Origin: Methylophilus glucosoxydans
Lineage (GTDB): Bacteria > Pseudomonadota > Gammaproteobacteria > Burkholderiales > Methylophilaceae
Direction of reading: 5' to 3'
Assembly: GCF_042676145.1 (NCBI RefSeq)
Contig: NZ_JBHTJW010000003.1
Coordinates: forward strand, 248,001 to 312,000
DNA length: 64,000 bases
How positions within the stretch are numbered: the stretch's first letter is position 1; each line of letters starts with the position of its first letter. Made by a program: the position numbers and the translations under genes. The notes under the pieces are model-generated. The model saw only the letters and a program-made list of their open reading frames with translations. It did not search any database and had not been told where the DNA came from. This document shows positions 52,219 through 60,992 of the stretch, in pieces.

Positions 52219-53940
52219 ATGATTGTGTTAGGTTTATCCGGTGCCTTGGGGCATGATGCTTCGGCTGCCATTCTGGTAGATGGCAAAATTGTCTCTGCGG
52301 CAGAAGAAGAGCGCTTTATCCGCGACAAGCACGCCAAAAATCACTGGCCTTACGAAGCGGCCAAGTTTTGCCTGAAACAGGCGGGCATTTCCCCTGAACA
52401 AGTCGATATCGTGGCTTTCCCTTATGGTGAAATTCCGCTGACTTCGGCTGCGCGCTGGCATTACGCTAGGCGCTACTGGTACGCACCAGACCGTGCACTG
52501 GACGCCATTTTTAATGGCAACCGCCGTTTCCGTCGCAACCGCGACAAATCACTCAAATTGATGGAAGAGCTTGGGTTGAGCAAAGCCAAATATGTGCCGG
52601 TTGAACACCATCTGGCGCATGCTTCCAGTGCTTATCATCTGAGTGGCTTCAAGGAAAAAACCGCCATTGTCGGCATTGACGGCAAAGGGGAATATGCCAC
52701 CACGTTTTTTGGCTATGGGGAACATGGCAAGATTCACAAAATCAAGGAATTCTATGACCCGGATTCACTGGGTGGCCTGTATGGCGCGATCACCGAGTTT
52801 CTTGGATTTGAGATGCTTGATGGTGAATTTAAAGTCATGGGTATGGCGCCGTATGGCGACCCGAACAAATATGATTTGAGCCGCCTGGCCAAGTTTGAAA
52901 ACGGTGAGCTCATCATCAACACCGAATACGTCAACGTGGTCGGTTTGCGCCGTTACAAAGAAAATGGCAAAGGCTACTACTTCACGCCCAAACTGATTGA
53001 ATGGCTAGGCCCCAAGCGTGAGGGCGACGAGATTGACGACCCGTATATTCATTACGCTGCCAGTGTACAGAAGCTGCTGGAAGACCTGGCTTTGCAGATG
53101 ATTGAATATTATCTGGGTGATATTCTGCGCGAGACCGGCAAGATTGTGATGGCAGGCGGCGTTGCGCTCAACGTCAAGCTGAATCAGCGCATTATCGCCT
53201 TGCCACACGTGAAAGAATTATTTGTACAGCCTGCTTCTGGCGATAACGGTACCAGTCTGGGCGCGGCCACTTACGCTGCACATCTGGCGGGCGAAAGTAT
53301 CCATAAAATGGAACACGCTTACCTCGGGCCTTCTTACACCAATGAAGAATGTATTGCCGCCTGTGAAGCGCATCCGTCCAAGCCTGTTTTTACCCGTGTA
53401 GAAGATGGCCCACGTAAAGCGGCAGAATTACTGGCCGCGGGGAATCCACTCGCCTGGTTCCAGGGGCGCATGGAGTTTGGCCCGCGTGCCCTGGGTTGCC
53501 GCAGTATCCTGGGTGACCCCAGCTTTCCTGGCGTGGCGGACCGCATCAATGCCCAGATCAAATACCGTGAGCGCTGGCGGCCATTCTGCCCCAGCATGCT
53601 GGACCGCGTGGCGGAGGATATTCTGCAAACCGACCATCCGGCGCCTTACATGACCTTCACCTTTGATGTGAACCCGGCCTGGAAAAACCGCATTCCGGAA
53701 GTGGTCCATGAGGACGGCACGGCACGTGCGCAGGTTGTGACCAAAGCCACCAATCCACGCTACTACGCGCTGATTGAGCATCTGGAGCAACTGCGTGGTA
53801 ATGGCGTGGTGCTCAATACCTCGCTTAACCGACGCGGCGAACCGATGATTTGTAGCCCGACCGATGCCCTGAATATGTTTTATGGCTGTGATCTGGAATA
53901 TCTGATGCTGGAAGATATTCTGGTGACCAAATCTGCTTGA
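52219..53940 (+). CDS. O-carbamoyltransferase, NodU/CmcH/TobZ family
   Basis: A 573-residue enzyme transferring a carbamoyl group from carbamoyl phosphate (through carbamoyl adenylate) to a hydroxyl. The N-terminal YrdC-independent Kae1-like domain begins LGLSGALGHDASAAIL with the conserved His-Asp and contains AEEERF, EHHLAHASSAY and GGVALNVKLNQ; the C-terminal domain has FGPRALGCRSILGDP and LNTSLNRRGEP. Acceptors in the family range from nodulation factors to antibiotics and LPS heptose. Here the sugar transferase and kinases directly upstream point to the LPS core or another surface glycan. It follows the tandem kinase by 37 bases. Confidence 0.88.
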   Translation: MIVLGLSGALGHDASAAILVDGKIVSAAEEERFIRDKHAKNHWPYEAAKFCLKQAGISPEQVDIVAFPYGEIPLTSAARWHYARRYWYAPDRALDAIFNGNRRFRRNRDKSLKLMEELGLSKAKYVPVEHHLAHASSAYHLSGFKEKTAIVGIDGKGEYATTFFGYGEHGKIHKIKEFYDPDSLGGLYGAITEFLGFEMLDGEFKVMGMAPYGDPNKYDLSRLAKFENGELIINTEYVNVVGLRRYKENGKGYYFTPKLIEWLGPKREGDEIDDPYIHYAASVQKLLEDLALQMIEYYLGDILRETGKIVMAGGVALNVKLNQRIIALPHVKELFVQPASGDNGTSLGAATYAAHLAGESIHKMEHAYLGPSYTNEECIAACEAHPSKPVFTRVEDGPRKAAELLAAGNPLAWFQGRMEFGPRALGCRSILGDPSFPGVADRINAQIKYRERWRPFCPSMLDRVAEDILQTDHPAPYMTFTFDVNPAWKNRIPEVVHEDGTARAQVVTKATNPRYYALIEHLEQLRGNGVVLNTSLNRRGEPMICSPTDALNMFYGCDLEYLMLEDILVTKSA

Positions 53941-53967
53941 TGTCTGACTACATTCCATGAGTGTCAA

Positions 53968-54057
53968 TGCACTACGCGAAAAAGAGGAATATTGTTTTAA
54001 GTCATTGAATCCTCTGAAAAAATGTTGGATTCGGGTAATTCAATTTGACGTAGTGCA
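53968..54057. repeat. 90-bp element bounded by 9-bp inverted repeats
   Basis: TGCACTACG at 53968-53976 and CGTAGTGCA at 54049-54057 are perfect complements. Inside are AGAGGA/TCCTCT and GAATCC (54007-54012)/GGATTC (54027-54032), so the whole stretch can fold in nested stems. It may be a small mobile-type repeat (MITE-like) or a structured regulator. It lies between the carbamoyltransferase and edd genes. Confidence 0.5.
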
Positions 54058-54090
54058 GCAGTTTGGAGATAATCGGGGGTAGGGAGCCTG

Positions 54091-54119
54091 TTTGGATTCA
54101 TATATCTTCACCCTATACT
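54091..54119 (+). promoter_or_regulatory. Candidate promoter of edd-eda
   Basis: TTTGGA at 54091-54096 and TATACT at 54114-54119 are 17 bases apart, giving a leader of about 70 bases before edd. The -35 box is imperfect. Confidence 0.45.
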
Positions 54120-54195
54120 GTGACGCAATAGCAAGTTCAAAGCAGTTCACCAGGATAGTTCATCAGGTAGTTAAAACACAGTTGAGCGATAGTCA

Positions 54196-56010
54196 ATGAA
54201 ACAATCTCACATTGAAGTAACAGAACGCATCATCGAGCGTAGCCGTCCGACCCGCAAGGCGTATTTGCAGCGCATTGATGATTACCTGAACCGTGAAAAA
54301 GGCCCGGACCGCTTGGGCTGTGCCAACGTGGCACACGCGTTTGCGGCCATGCCACAAAACGACAAATTCAAGATTTACGCCGAGAAGCCGACACACGTCG
54401 GTATCGTCACTGCTTACAACGAAATGTTGTCCGCCCATCAGCCGTATGTGAACTATCCGGATATTATTCGTGATGAAGCACGCAAGCATGGCGCAACCGT
54501 GCAGGTGGCCGGTGGCGTGCCTGCCATGTGTGATGGGATTACCCAGGGCGAGCCTGGCATGGAGCTGAGCCTGTTCAGCCGCGATACCATTGCCATGAGT
54601 ACGGCCATTGCCTTGTCTCATGACGTGTTTGATGCAGCATTACTGCTGGGCGTCTGTGACAAGATCGTGCCCGGCCTGTTGATCGGCGCCTTGCATTTTG
54701 GGCATTTGCCATGTGTATTTGTGCCAGCGGGCCCGATGAGCACTGGCATTGATAACACCTCGAAATCCAAAGTGCGTGAAAAATATGCACAAGGCTTGTG
54801 TGACCGTGATGAGTTGCTGGCCAGCGAATCTGCGGCTTACCACGGTGCCGGCACCTGTACCTTCTACGGTACGGCCAACAGTAACCAGATGTTGCTGGAA
54901 GCCATGGGCTTGCACGTGCCAGGGGCGGCTTTTATCCACCCGCATGATGGCATGCGTGAAGACTTGACGCGTGAAGCGGTGCGTCTGGTAGTGCAAAACG
55001 CTAAAAAAGATAAATTCGTGCCGATTGGCCGTCTGGTAGATGAGCATGTGATCGTGAACGCGATGGTGGCTTTGCTGGCTACTGGCGGTTCCACCAACCA
55101 TTTGATTCACTGGGTAGCGGTTGCGCGTGCTGCGGGCATTATCATTGACTGGACAGATTTCCATTATCTGGCTAAAGGGACGCCACTGCTGGCCAGTGTT
55201 TATCCAAACGGTAAGGCAGATGTCAACGAATTCCAAGCAGCTGGTGGGCCAGGTTTTGTGATCCGCGAACTGATCGAAGGCGGTTATATGTATCCGGATG
55301 TCTACACCGTGAGTGGCGGCGGCATGCGCGATTACGGTAAAAAGCCGGAAAAAGAAGCGGACAAGCTGGTGTGGAAAGACTACCCGGCCGAAAGTGGTGA
55401 TGAAACCATCGTGCGCACAGCCTCGCATCCGTTTAACGAGTCCGGTGGCCTGCGTCTGCTCAAGGGTAACCTTGGCCGCAGCGTCATCAAGATTTCTGCC
55501 GTCCCTGAAGACCGTCACATCATCGAGGCGCCAGCCATTGTCTTTGATGCGCAAGAAGAATTGCTGGCCGCGTTTGACCGCGGTGAGCTGGAGCGTGACT
55601 TCATTGCTGTCGTGCGCTTCCAGGGCCCTAAAGCCAACGGCATGCCAGAGTTGCATAAATTGACACCACCACTTGCTGTGTTGCAAAACAAGGGCTTCCG
55701 GGTGGCGATTGTAACGGACGGCCGCATGAGTGGTGCTTCAGGCAAGATTCCTGCTGCAATTCACTTGAGTCCCGAAGCCAGCGCGGGTGGTCCGATTGCC
55801 AAAATCCGCAATGGTGACATCATCCGCCTCAATGGTACCGTCGGTCAGTTGAATGTGCTGGTTGATGAAGACACCTGGGCTGAGCGCGAGGCTGAAGAGC
55901 TGAGCGATGCCAAACGGCATTACAACGCCCATGGCTTGGGCCGTGAGTTGTTTGGTGGCATGCGCAGGAATGTGCTGTCTGCAGAAGAAGGCGCCGTTAC
56001 CTGGTTGTAA
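54196..56010 (+). CDS. edd: 6-phosphogluconate dehydratase
   Basis: A 604-residue Fe-S dehydratase converting 6-phosphogluconate to KDPG, the first Entner-Doudoroff step. Its IlvD/Edd signature includes CDKIVPGLLIGAL, GAGTCTFYGTANSNQM and GRMSGASGKIPAAIH, with the cysteines expected to hold the cluster. In ribulose-monophosphate methylotrophs the KDPG route is the usual cleavage branch. The gene is followed by eda after 155 bases. Confidence 0.97.
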   Translation: MKQSHIEVTERIIERSRPTRKAYLQRIDDYLNREKGPDRLGCANVAHAFAAMPQNDKFKIYAEKPTHVGIVTAYNEMLSAHQPYVNYPDIIRDEARKHGATVQVAGGVPAMCDGITQGEPGMELSLFSRDTIAMSTAIALSHDVFDAALLLGVCDKIVPGLLIGALHFGHLPCVFVPAGPMSTGIDNTSKSKVREKYAQGLCDRDELLASESAAYHGAGTCTFYGTANSNQMLLEAMGLHVPGAAFIHPHDGMREDLTREAVRLVVQNAKKDKFVPIGRLVDEHVIVNAMVALLATGGSTNHLIHWVAVARAAGIIIDWTDFHYLAKGTPLLASVYPNGKADVNEFQAAGGPGFVIRELIEGGYMYPDVYTVSGGGMRDYGKKPEKEADKLVWKDYPAESGDETIVRTASHPFNESGGLRLLKGNLGRSVIKISAVPEDRHIIEAPAIVFDAQEELLAAFDRGELERDFIAVVRFQGPKANGMPELHKLTPPLAVLQNKGFRVAIVTDGRMSGASGKIPAAIHLSPEASAGGPIAKIRNGDIIRLNGTVGQLNVLVDEDTWAEREAEELSDAKRHYNAHGLGRELFGGMRRNVLSAEEGAVTWL

Positions 56011-56016
56011 ATGCAC

Positions 56017-56100
56017 ATTGCGTCGCAATACGTCGTTGCAGTTTGCTTGCCGTACTATTCGTACTGTCTACGCGCCTGCGCCTAGTCTTGCTTAGCAATC
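56017..56100. repeat. Possible degenerate palindromic repeat between edd and eda
   Basis: The edd-eda gap contains ATTGCG-T-CGCAAT (56017-56029), GTAC-TATTC-GTAC (56052-56064) and a GC-rich stretch, unlike the A/T-rich remainder. This mosaic resembles intergenic repeats of betaproteobacteria, but one copy cannot prove it. No gene is seen here. Confidence 0.3.
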
Positions 56101-56165
56101 TTCATTTACATAAAGCAAACGATTAAAAAAACAATTTTTTTATTTATTAGGTCAATATTCAAAAC

Positions 56166-56795
56166 ATGAGCACATTAGAGTTAGCAAATCATGGCCCGGT
56201 GATTCCGGTGATTGTCATTAACAAAGTGGAAGATGCGGTGCCGATGGCCGAAGCGTTGCTGGAAGGCGGCATTAAGGTGCTGGAAGTCACATTGCGTTCC
56301 CCGGTTGCACTGCAAGCCATGGAAGAAATTGCCAAGCATGTGCCTGACGCGATCTTGGGTTCCGGGACCGTACGTAACCTGAAAGATGCGAAAAACTCCA
56401 AGGATGTGGGTTGCCAGTTTGCGGTCAGCCCAGGCTACACCAGCGAGTTAGGTAAATATGCCCGTGAAATCGGCTTGCCACTGTTGCCAGGCGTGTCTAC
56501 CGGCTCAGAAATCATGATGGCGAATGCCGATGATTACTACTTCCTGAAATTGTTCCCAGCGGTGGCGGTGGGGGGCATTAACCTGCTCAAAGGCTTTGCT
56601 GGCCCATTTGCCGACGTGAAATTCTGCCCGACCGGTGGTGTCAGCGTTGAAAGCGCCCCACAATTCCTGGCATTGCCTAACGTGGTTGTGTGCGGTGGTA
56701 CCTGGTTGACGCCTGCCGATGCCGTAGCCAATAAGGACTGGGCACAGATCACCAAGCTGGCGAAAGAGGCTTCTGCGATCGTGGCGGCCAAATAA
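56166..56795 (+). CDS. eda: 2-keto-3-deoxy-6-phosphogluconate aldolase
   Basis: A 209-residue class I aldolase cleaving KDPG to pyruvate and glyceraldehyde 3-phosphate. The motifs are EGGIKVLEVTLRS with the base Glu, GSGTVRN, and LKLFPA with the Schiff-base Lys near residue 129. PTGGVS binds phosphate. It completes the edd-eda module and is followed by a strong terminator. Confidence 0.97.
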   Translation: MSTLELANHGPVIPVIVINKVEDAVPMAEALLEGGIKVLEVTLRSPVALQAMEEIAKHVPDAILGSGTVRNLKDAKNSKDVGCQFAVSPGYTSELGKYAREIGLPLLPGVSTGSEIMMANADDYYFLKLFPAVAVGGINLLKGFAGPFADVKFCPTGGVSVESAPQFLALPNVVVCGGTWLTPADAVANKDWAQITKLAKEASAIVAAK

Positions 56796-56824
56796 GTATA
56801 GCGTTAGACAAATCGTCTATAATG

Positions 56825-56852
56825 AAGGCTTGTAGTGATACAAGCCTTTTTT
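56825..56852 (+). terminator. Rho-independent terminator of edd-eda
   Basis: AAGGCTTGTA, a GTGA loop, and TACAAGCCTT form a 10-bp stem followed by T-run (to 56852). It begins 30 bases after the eda stop. Confidence 0.92.
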
Positions 56853-56873
56853 ATTTGCCAAGCCCACTCCGTT

Positions 56874-57560
56874 ATGCCCCAAAGACCAGACCTCTCCCTG
56901 TATAAAACCATTGTGCTCGATTGCGATGGCGTTGTCCTCAATAGCAACCAGACCAAAGTGGATGCCTATTACAACACCGCCAAGCGGATGGGGGGGACGG
57001 AGGCGCAGGCGAAGGCTTTTGTTGACTATCATATCCAGTTGGGCAGCATCCCGCGCAATGACAAAATCCGTTATTACATCACCGAGATTATCAAACAGCC
57101 TTTAACGCCTGAGCGTTTTCAGGCCTTTATGGATACGTTTACCGAGATTCTGGATGAAACCCTGATGCAGTGTGAGGTGGCGCCTGCACTGATGGATTTG
57201 AAAAAAGAAACCGCAAACGCCAAGTGGATGCTGCTGTCTGGCGGAGATCAAGCAGAATTGCGGCAAATTTTCCCTCGCCGTGGCCTGGATACGCTGTTTG
57301 AACTGGGCATTTATGGTGGACCGACTAAAAAGAATGAGCACCTGGCCAGCATGATTGCCGATGGGACCATCCAGTTCCCGGCCTTGTTTATTGGCGATAG
57401 CCGCTTTGATCATCAGGCTTCGACTGGCGCCGGGCTGGATTTCATTTTTGTCGCAGACTGGACCGATATGCCGGACTGGCAAGCCTACTGCCAGACGCAT
57501 GGGGTGACCGTTTGTCATCAGCTTGAATTGTCGCCTGTAACGGCTTTCTGTGCGCCCTAA
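56874..57560 (+). CDS. HAD-superfamily hydrolase
   Basis: A 228-residue HAD-fold phosphatase or phosphomutase. Motif I is IVLDCDGVVLNSN (DxD with the nucleophile Asp), motif II WMLLSGG, and motif IV FIGDSRFDHQA. The preferred ATG is 56874; the frame is open from a GTG at 56835, but that lies within the preceding terminator. The substrate cannot be read from sequence. It lies ahead of the YejM-like gene by 21 bases, which might hint at a surface-sugar phosphate, but this is weak. Confidence 0.8.
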   Translation: MPQRPDLSLYKTIVLDCDGVVLNSNQTKVDAYYNTAKRMGGTEAQAKAFVDYHIQLGSIPRNDKIRYYITEIIKQPLTPERFQAFMDTFTEILDETLMQCEVAPALMDLKKETANAKWMLLSGGDQAELRQIFPRRGLDTLFELGIYGGPTKKNEHLASMIADGTIQFPALFIGDSRFDHQASTGAGLDFIFVADWTDMPDWQAYCQTHGVTVCHQLELSPVTAFCAP

Positions 57561-57581
57561 CCGTCGCCTGACTGCTTAAAG

Positions 57582-59471
57582 ATGAATGCCGCCATGAAGA
57601 AAATTTCACCACTCAAACTGTTTTTAGGCCTGACTACACTGCACATGCTGGCCACCTGCTGGGGATTTTTCAGCATTGGTGCGCAAGCCACTACGGGCGC
57701 AGCCTTCTGGTTTCATGTCTGTGCCTGGCTGTTTTACAGTTTTGCCTATGCCGTCGTGACCCTGATCCCGGCCTGGCTGCAATCACTGCTGGCACGCACC
57801 ATCAATCGATATACCGCACTATTGGCGCTCACGTTTTCCGTAATAGGCATTTTACTGGTCAGATCGGATTTAATGATTTATGACCTGTATAACTTTCATT
57901 TCAACGGCTTTATCTGGAATCTTGTTACCACCAAGGGCGGCCTGGCCTCGCTGGGGACCAGCGACGAGACCTATGTGGCGATCGGCGTATCGGTCGCGAT
58001 TGTCATCCTGATTCAGCAGTTCGCCTGGTGGTTGAGTACGCGCATGCAGTCATTCAAGCCCGCGTTATTGCTGACACGGCCTTTGTACCTGGTTGTGCTG
58101 CTGGCCTTTGTCGCGCAAGCTGTCCTGTATGGCATCAGTGATGTCAAAAATAACGGGGCGATTCTTGATTCGGCGACAGTCTATCCCTTCTATAAACGGA
58201 TTACCTTCCGCAGCTGGGCAGAAAAAATGGGCGTGCAAACGGTGCGTCATAGCAGTAATCACCTCAATGTGGATACTTCCAGAATTCAGTATCCTTTATC
58301 GGCGGTGACGTTTAGCGCCGTCCAACAGCCGCCGAATATTGTCATTCTGGTGGCAGAGTCTCTGCGCTGGGATCGTTTAACGCCTGAGATCATGCCTCAT
58401 GTCTGGCAATTTGCGCAGCAAGGCTTGTATTTTAAAAACCACTATTCTAGTGGCAACGGTACGCGTGAAGGCCTGTTCGGCATGTTTTATGGGCTATATG
58501 GCTCTTACTGGTCCAGCTTTTTACATGCACAACAGCCGCCCTTACTCATGCAGCGGGTGCAGGCCTTGAACTACCAACTCGACCTGCGTACCAGCGCACT
58601 GTTTTCTTATCCCGAGTTTAATAAAACCTTATTCGCCAGCGTACCGCTTGCACAGCTGCACGAGGCGGAGGAGAAGTTAACCCCCTGGCAGCGTGACCAA
58701 CAAAATGCCTCTGAGCAAATCGCCTTTTTGCGTGCGCGGGACAAACAGCGGCCATTTATGAGCTTTTTCTTCTTTGAGTCTACGCATGCGCGTTATGACT
58801 TCCCGGAGCAAGCCGTGATTGCCTCCCCGTATTTGAAGGATGTGAATTACTGGGGCATGAGCCGCGAGTCGCTCAAGCCCAAGATCGGCGAGTTCAAAAA
58901 CCGCTATACCAATGCTGCCCATTGGGTAGATCAACAGATGGGGCGGGTGCTCGATGAACTGCGTGCGCAGGGCGCATTAGACAATACCATTGTCATCATC
59001 ACTGGCGATCATGGAGAAGAGTTTCTGGAAAAGGGCTTCTGGGGGCATAACTCAAGTTTTGTTGAGGAGCAGACACATACGCCCATGGTGGTGTGGATGC
59101 CGCAGCACGCGCATGCCGAAATTGAGCGTATGACCAGCCATTTGGATATTTCACCAACGTTATTACAGGCCCTGGGTGCGCCTGAGGATAGCAGCAGCTA
59201 TTCGCTTGGCCTGTCTTTGCTGACCACGCAGTCACGCCCATTTGTTGTGGTCAGTGACTGGCACTCTATTGGCGTGCAAACAACGGATATGAAGTACCGT
59301 ATTCCATATTTGCATCATGGCGTGGATCATTTTGTGCCGACCGGGCCGCACGATGAATCGTTATCTGCCAGCACGCAAGACAGCCTCATGGCCAAATATC
59401 AACCATTGTTATTGCAGGCGATTCAGAATTGCAGCCGCTTTTTGGCCTTGCACAAAGACAAGGCGTCATGA
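57582..59471 (+). CDS. Membrane sulfatase-fold hydrolase, YejM/PbgA-like
   Basis: A 629-residue inner-membrane protein. About five transmembrane helices lie in residues 10-200 and a periplasmic alkaline-phosphatase-superfamily domain follows from about 245. NIVILVAESLRWD begins the metal domain, GNGTREGLFGMFYG has a Thr at the nucleophile position, and ITGDHGEEFLEKGFWGHN plus the following His complete the fold. The layout resembles YejM/PbgA (LapC), which senses LPS and controls LpxC turnover, but it may instead be a sugar-modifying hydrolase or phosphoethanolamine-type transferase. It overlaps the LPS kinase by four bases. Confidence 0.8.
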   Translation: MNAAMKKISPLKLFLGLTTLHMLATCWGFFSIGAQATTGAAFWFHVCAWLFYSFAYAVVTLIPAWLQSLLARTINRYTALLALTFSVIGILLVRSDLMIYDLYNFHFNGFIWNLVTTKGGLASLGTSDETYVAIGVSVAIVILIQQFAWWLSTRMQSFKPALLLTRPLYLVVLLAFVAQAVLYGISDVKNNGAILDSATVYPFYKRITFRSWAEKMGVQTVRHSSNHLNVDTSRIQYPLSAVTFSAVQQPPNIVILVAESLRWDRLTPEIMPHVWQFAQQGLYFKNHYSSGNGTREGLFGMFYGLYGSYWSSFLHAQQPPLLMQRVQALNYQLDLRTSALFSYPEFNKTLFASVPLAQLHEAEEKLTPWQRDQQNASEQIAFLRARDKQRPFMSFFFFESTHARYDFPEQAVIASPYLKDVNYWGMSRESLKPKIGEFKNRYTNAAHWVDQQMGRVLDELRAQGALDNTIVIITGDHGEEFLEKGFWGHNSSFVEEQTHTPMVVWMPQHAHAEIERMTSHLDISPTLLQALGAPEDSSSYSLGLSLLTTQSRPFVVVSDWHSIGVQTTDMKYRIPYLHHGVDHFVPTGPHDESLSASTQDSLMAKYQPLLLQAIQNCSRFLALHKDKAS

Positions 59472-60292
59472 GTACCACGGTGCAATTTAAAGCAGAAAAT
59501 CCGCTGCCTGCCGAGATTCGGCAACGGCCGGATGTGTTTGATTTTTTTATGCAGTTGCCAGGCAAAAGTTTCCGCAAGGTTGCCGAACGCGAGACCTTGC
59601 GGATTGCGCTGGCCGGCCAGCATTTTTTTATTAAACGGCATTTTGGTGTGGGGTGGGGCGAGTTGTTCAAAAACTGGCTCAGCTTTAAACGCCCGGTGGT
59701 GAATGCGCAGAATGAGGTGGCGGCCATCGCCGCCTTGCAGCGCTTGCATATTCCCACCACGCCTTATGTGGGGCATGGCATCCAGGGCTGGTTGCCCGCC
59801 ACTCAGCGCTCATTTGTGATTACCGAGGATTTGGGTGAGATTGTCACGCTGGAGGATTTGGCGCTACAGTGGCAAATCACACCGCCCACCCTGCGGTTCA
59901 AGCGTGCGCTGATCCGCAGGGTGGCGGAGATTGCACGTCAGATGCATGCGTATCCGCTCTACCATCGTGACTTTTATATCTGCCACTTCTGCTTTAAAGC
60001 GGCTGAATTGACGCTAATGCCGCCACGATTGCATGTGCTGGATTTGCATAGAGCAGAAATCCGCGCACAGCCTTCGCAACGTATGCAAATGAAAGATCTG
60101 GCTGCGCTGTATTTTTCAGCCATGGATGTTCAATTGACCCGCGGAGATCTGCTCACATTTCTTCGGCATTATGTTGGTGACGACCGTCAGTTACTGCGTG
60201 GGGATCCGGCATTTTACCGTGCCATTGCGCAGCGTGCCGACAAGCTTTACGCCAAGTACCAGCGCAAACGCCGCGCTGGCGTGGCCATGTAA
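59468..60292 (+). CDS. rfaP: LPS core heptose(I) kinase, RfaP/WaaP-like
   Basis: A 274-residue kinase, with family markers FIKRHFGVGWGELFKNW, VITEDLGEIVTLEDL, LYHRDFYICHFCF (the HRD-type catalytic loop at about 167-175) and HVLDLHRAE in the DFG position. The ATG at 59468 overlaps the upstream stop. WaaP adds phosphate to the first heptose of the inner core; of the three kinase-fold genes in the window this is the best RfaP match. It is the last plus-strand gene; a minus-strand cluster follows. Confidence 0.9.
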   Translation: MSTTVQFKAENPLPAEIRQRPDVFDFFMQLPGKSFRKVAERETLRIALAGQHFFIKRHFGVGWGELFKNWLSFKRPVVNAQNEVAAIAALQRLHIPTTPYVGHGIQGWLPATQRSFVITEDLGEIVTLEDLALQWQITPPTLRFKRALIRRVAEIARQMHAYPLYHRDFYICHFCFKAAELTLMPPRLHVLDLHRAEIRAQPSQRMQMKDLAALYFSAMDVQLTRGDLLTFLRHYVGDDRQLLRGDPAFYRAIAQRADKLYAKYQRKRRAGVAM

Positions 60293-60321
60293 GCGCGGCG
60301 TGAGAGATTTGGCGGGGTGAA

Positions 60322-60984
60322 TTAAATCGTACCGTGTAGCTTGGTGTAAATCATGCCTGCCAGCTCGAAGTCCTCATGGTAATCAATATCGACCACCATA
60401 TGGTTGGTTTCAAACAAGTAGGGATTGACGCCGATATGGTAGTGAAAGCGGTTGACCGTCTCGCGTTTGAGAATAAACAGGCTCCACAACACCGAATATA
60501 ACTTGGGCAAGTCTTGCGAGACCTTGTGCCAGTAACCAAACCCATAGTTGACCGGATTGCCCTTGCCATCCAGCAAATGCCCTTTGAACGGCTTGACAGC
60601 AACCAGCGAATCATAATCGTTGCGGACATCTTTCCAGACCGCCAAAGCTTCCTTGAACTGATTAAACAAGGGCGAGGTGACCTGAATCCACATAATGTCA
60701 TCGTCACCAGGCAGCGGGTCGGTTAGCGCTTTGACCAGGTCAGGCTGATAAATTTTGTTGCCGGTCAGGGAGGCATCGCGCTGCATAAAGTGAAAGCCAT
60801 ACTTGTCACACAACGGTTTGACCAGTTCCACACTTTCTGATGACACATAGACATTTTCTGGCGCTTCAAAGGTCAGAATTTGCTTGGCCTTGATGTCGAA
60901 CAGCGAATCGTCCTGATAAAAAGGGCGAATATTTTTATGCGGAATACGCGTGGAGCAGGTTTGCAGCGGGATAATAATTTTCAT
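60322..60984 (-). CDS. Cytidylyltransferase-family (CMP-sugar synthetase-like) protein
   Basis: A 220-residue protein with the nucleotidyltransferase start IIIPLQTCSTRIPHKNIRPF (the usual ARxxSxRxxxKN is altered to QTCSTRIPHKN), VYVSSES, IMWIQVTSPLF and MVVDIDYHEDF. These match acylneuraminate cytidylyltransferases. The replacement of the first Arg may affect CTP handling. It is the last of a minus-strand set of four genes, probably making or transferring a surface sugar. The exact sugar cannot be told. Confidence 0.78.
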   Translation of the reverse strand: MKIIIPLQTCSTRIPHKNIRPFYQDDSLFDIKAKQILTFEAPENVYVSSESVELVKPLCDKYGFHFMQRDASLTGNKIYQPDLVKALTDPLPGDDDIMWIQVTSPLFNQFKEALAVWKDVRNDYDSLVAVKPFKGHLLDGKGNPVNYGFGYWHKVSQDLPKLYSVLWSLFILKRETVNRFHYHIGVNPYLFETNHMVVDIDYHEDFELAGMIYTKLHGTI

Positions 60985-60992
60985 AACTTAAA

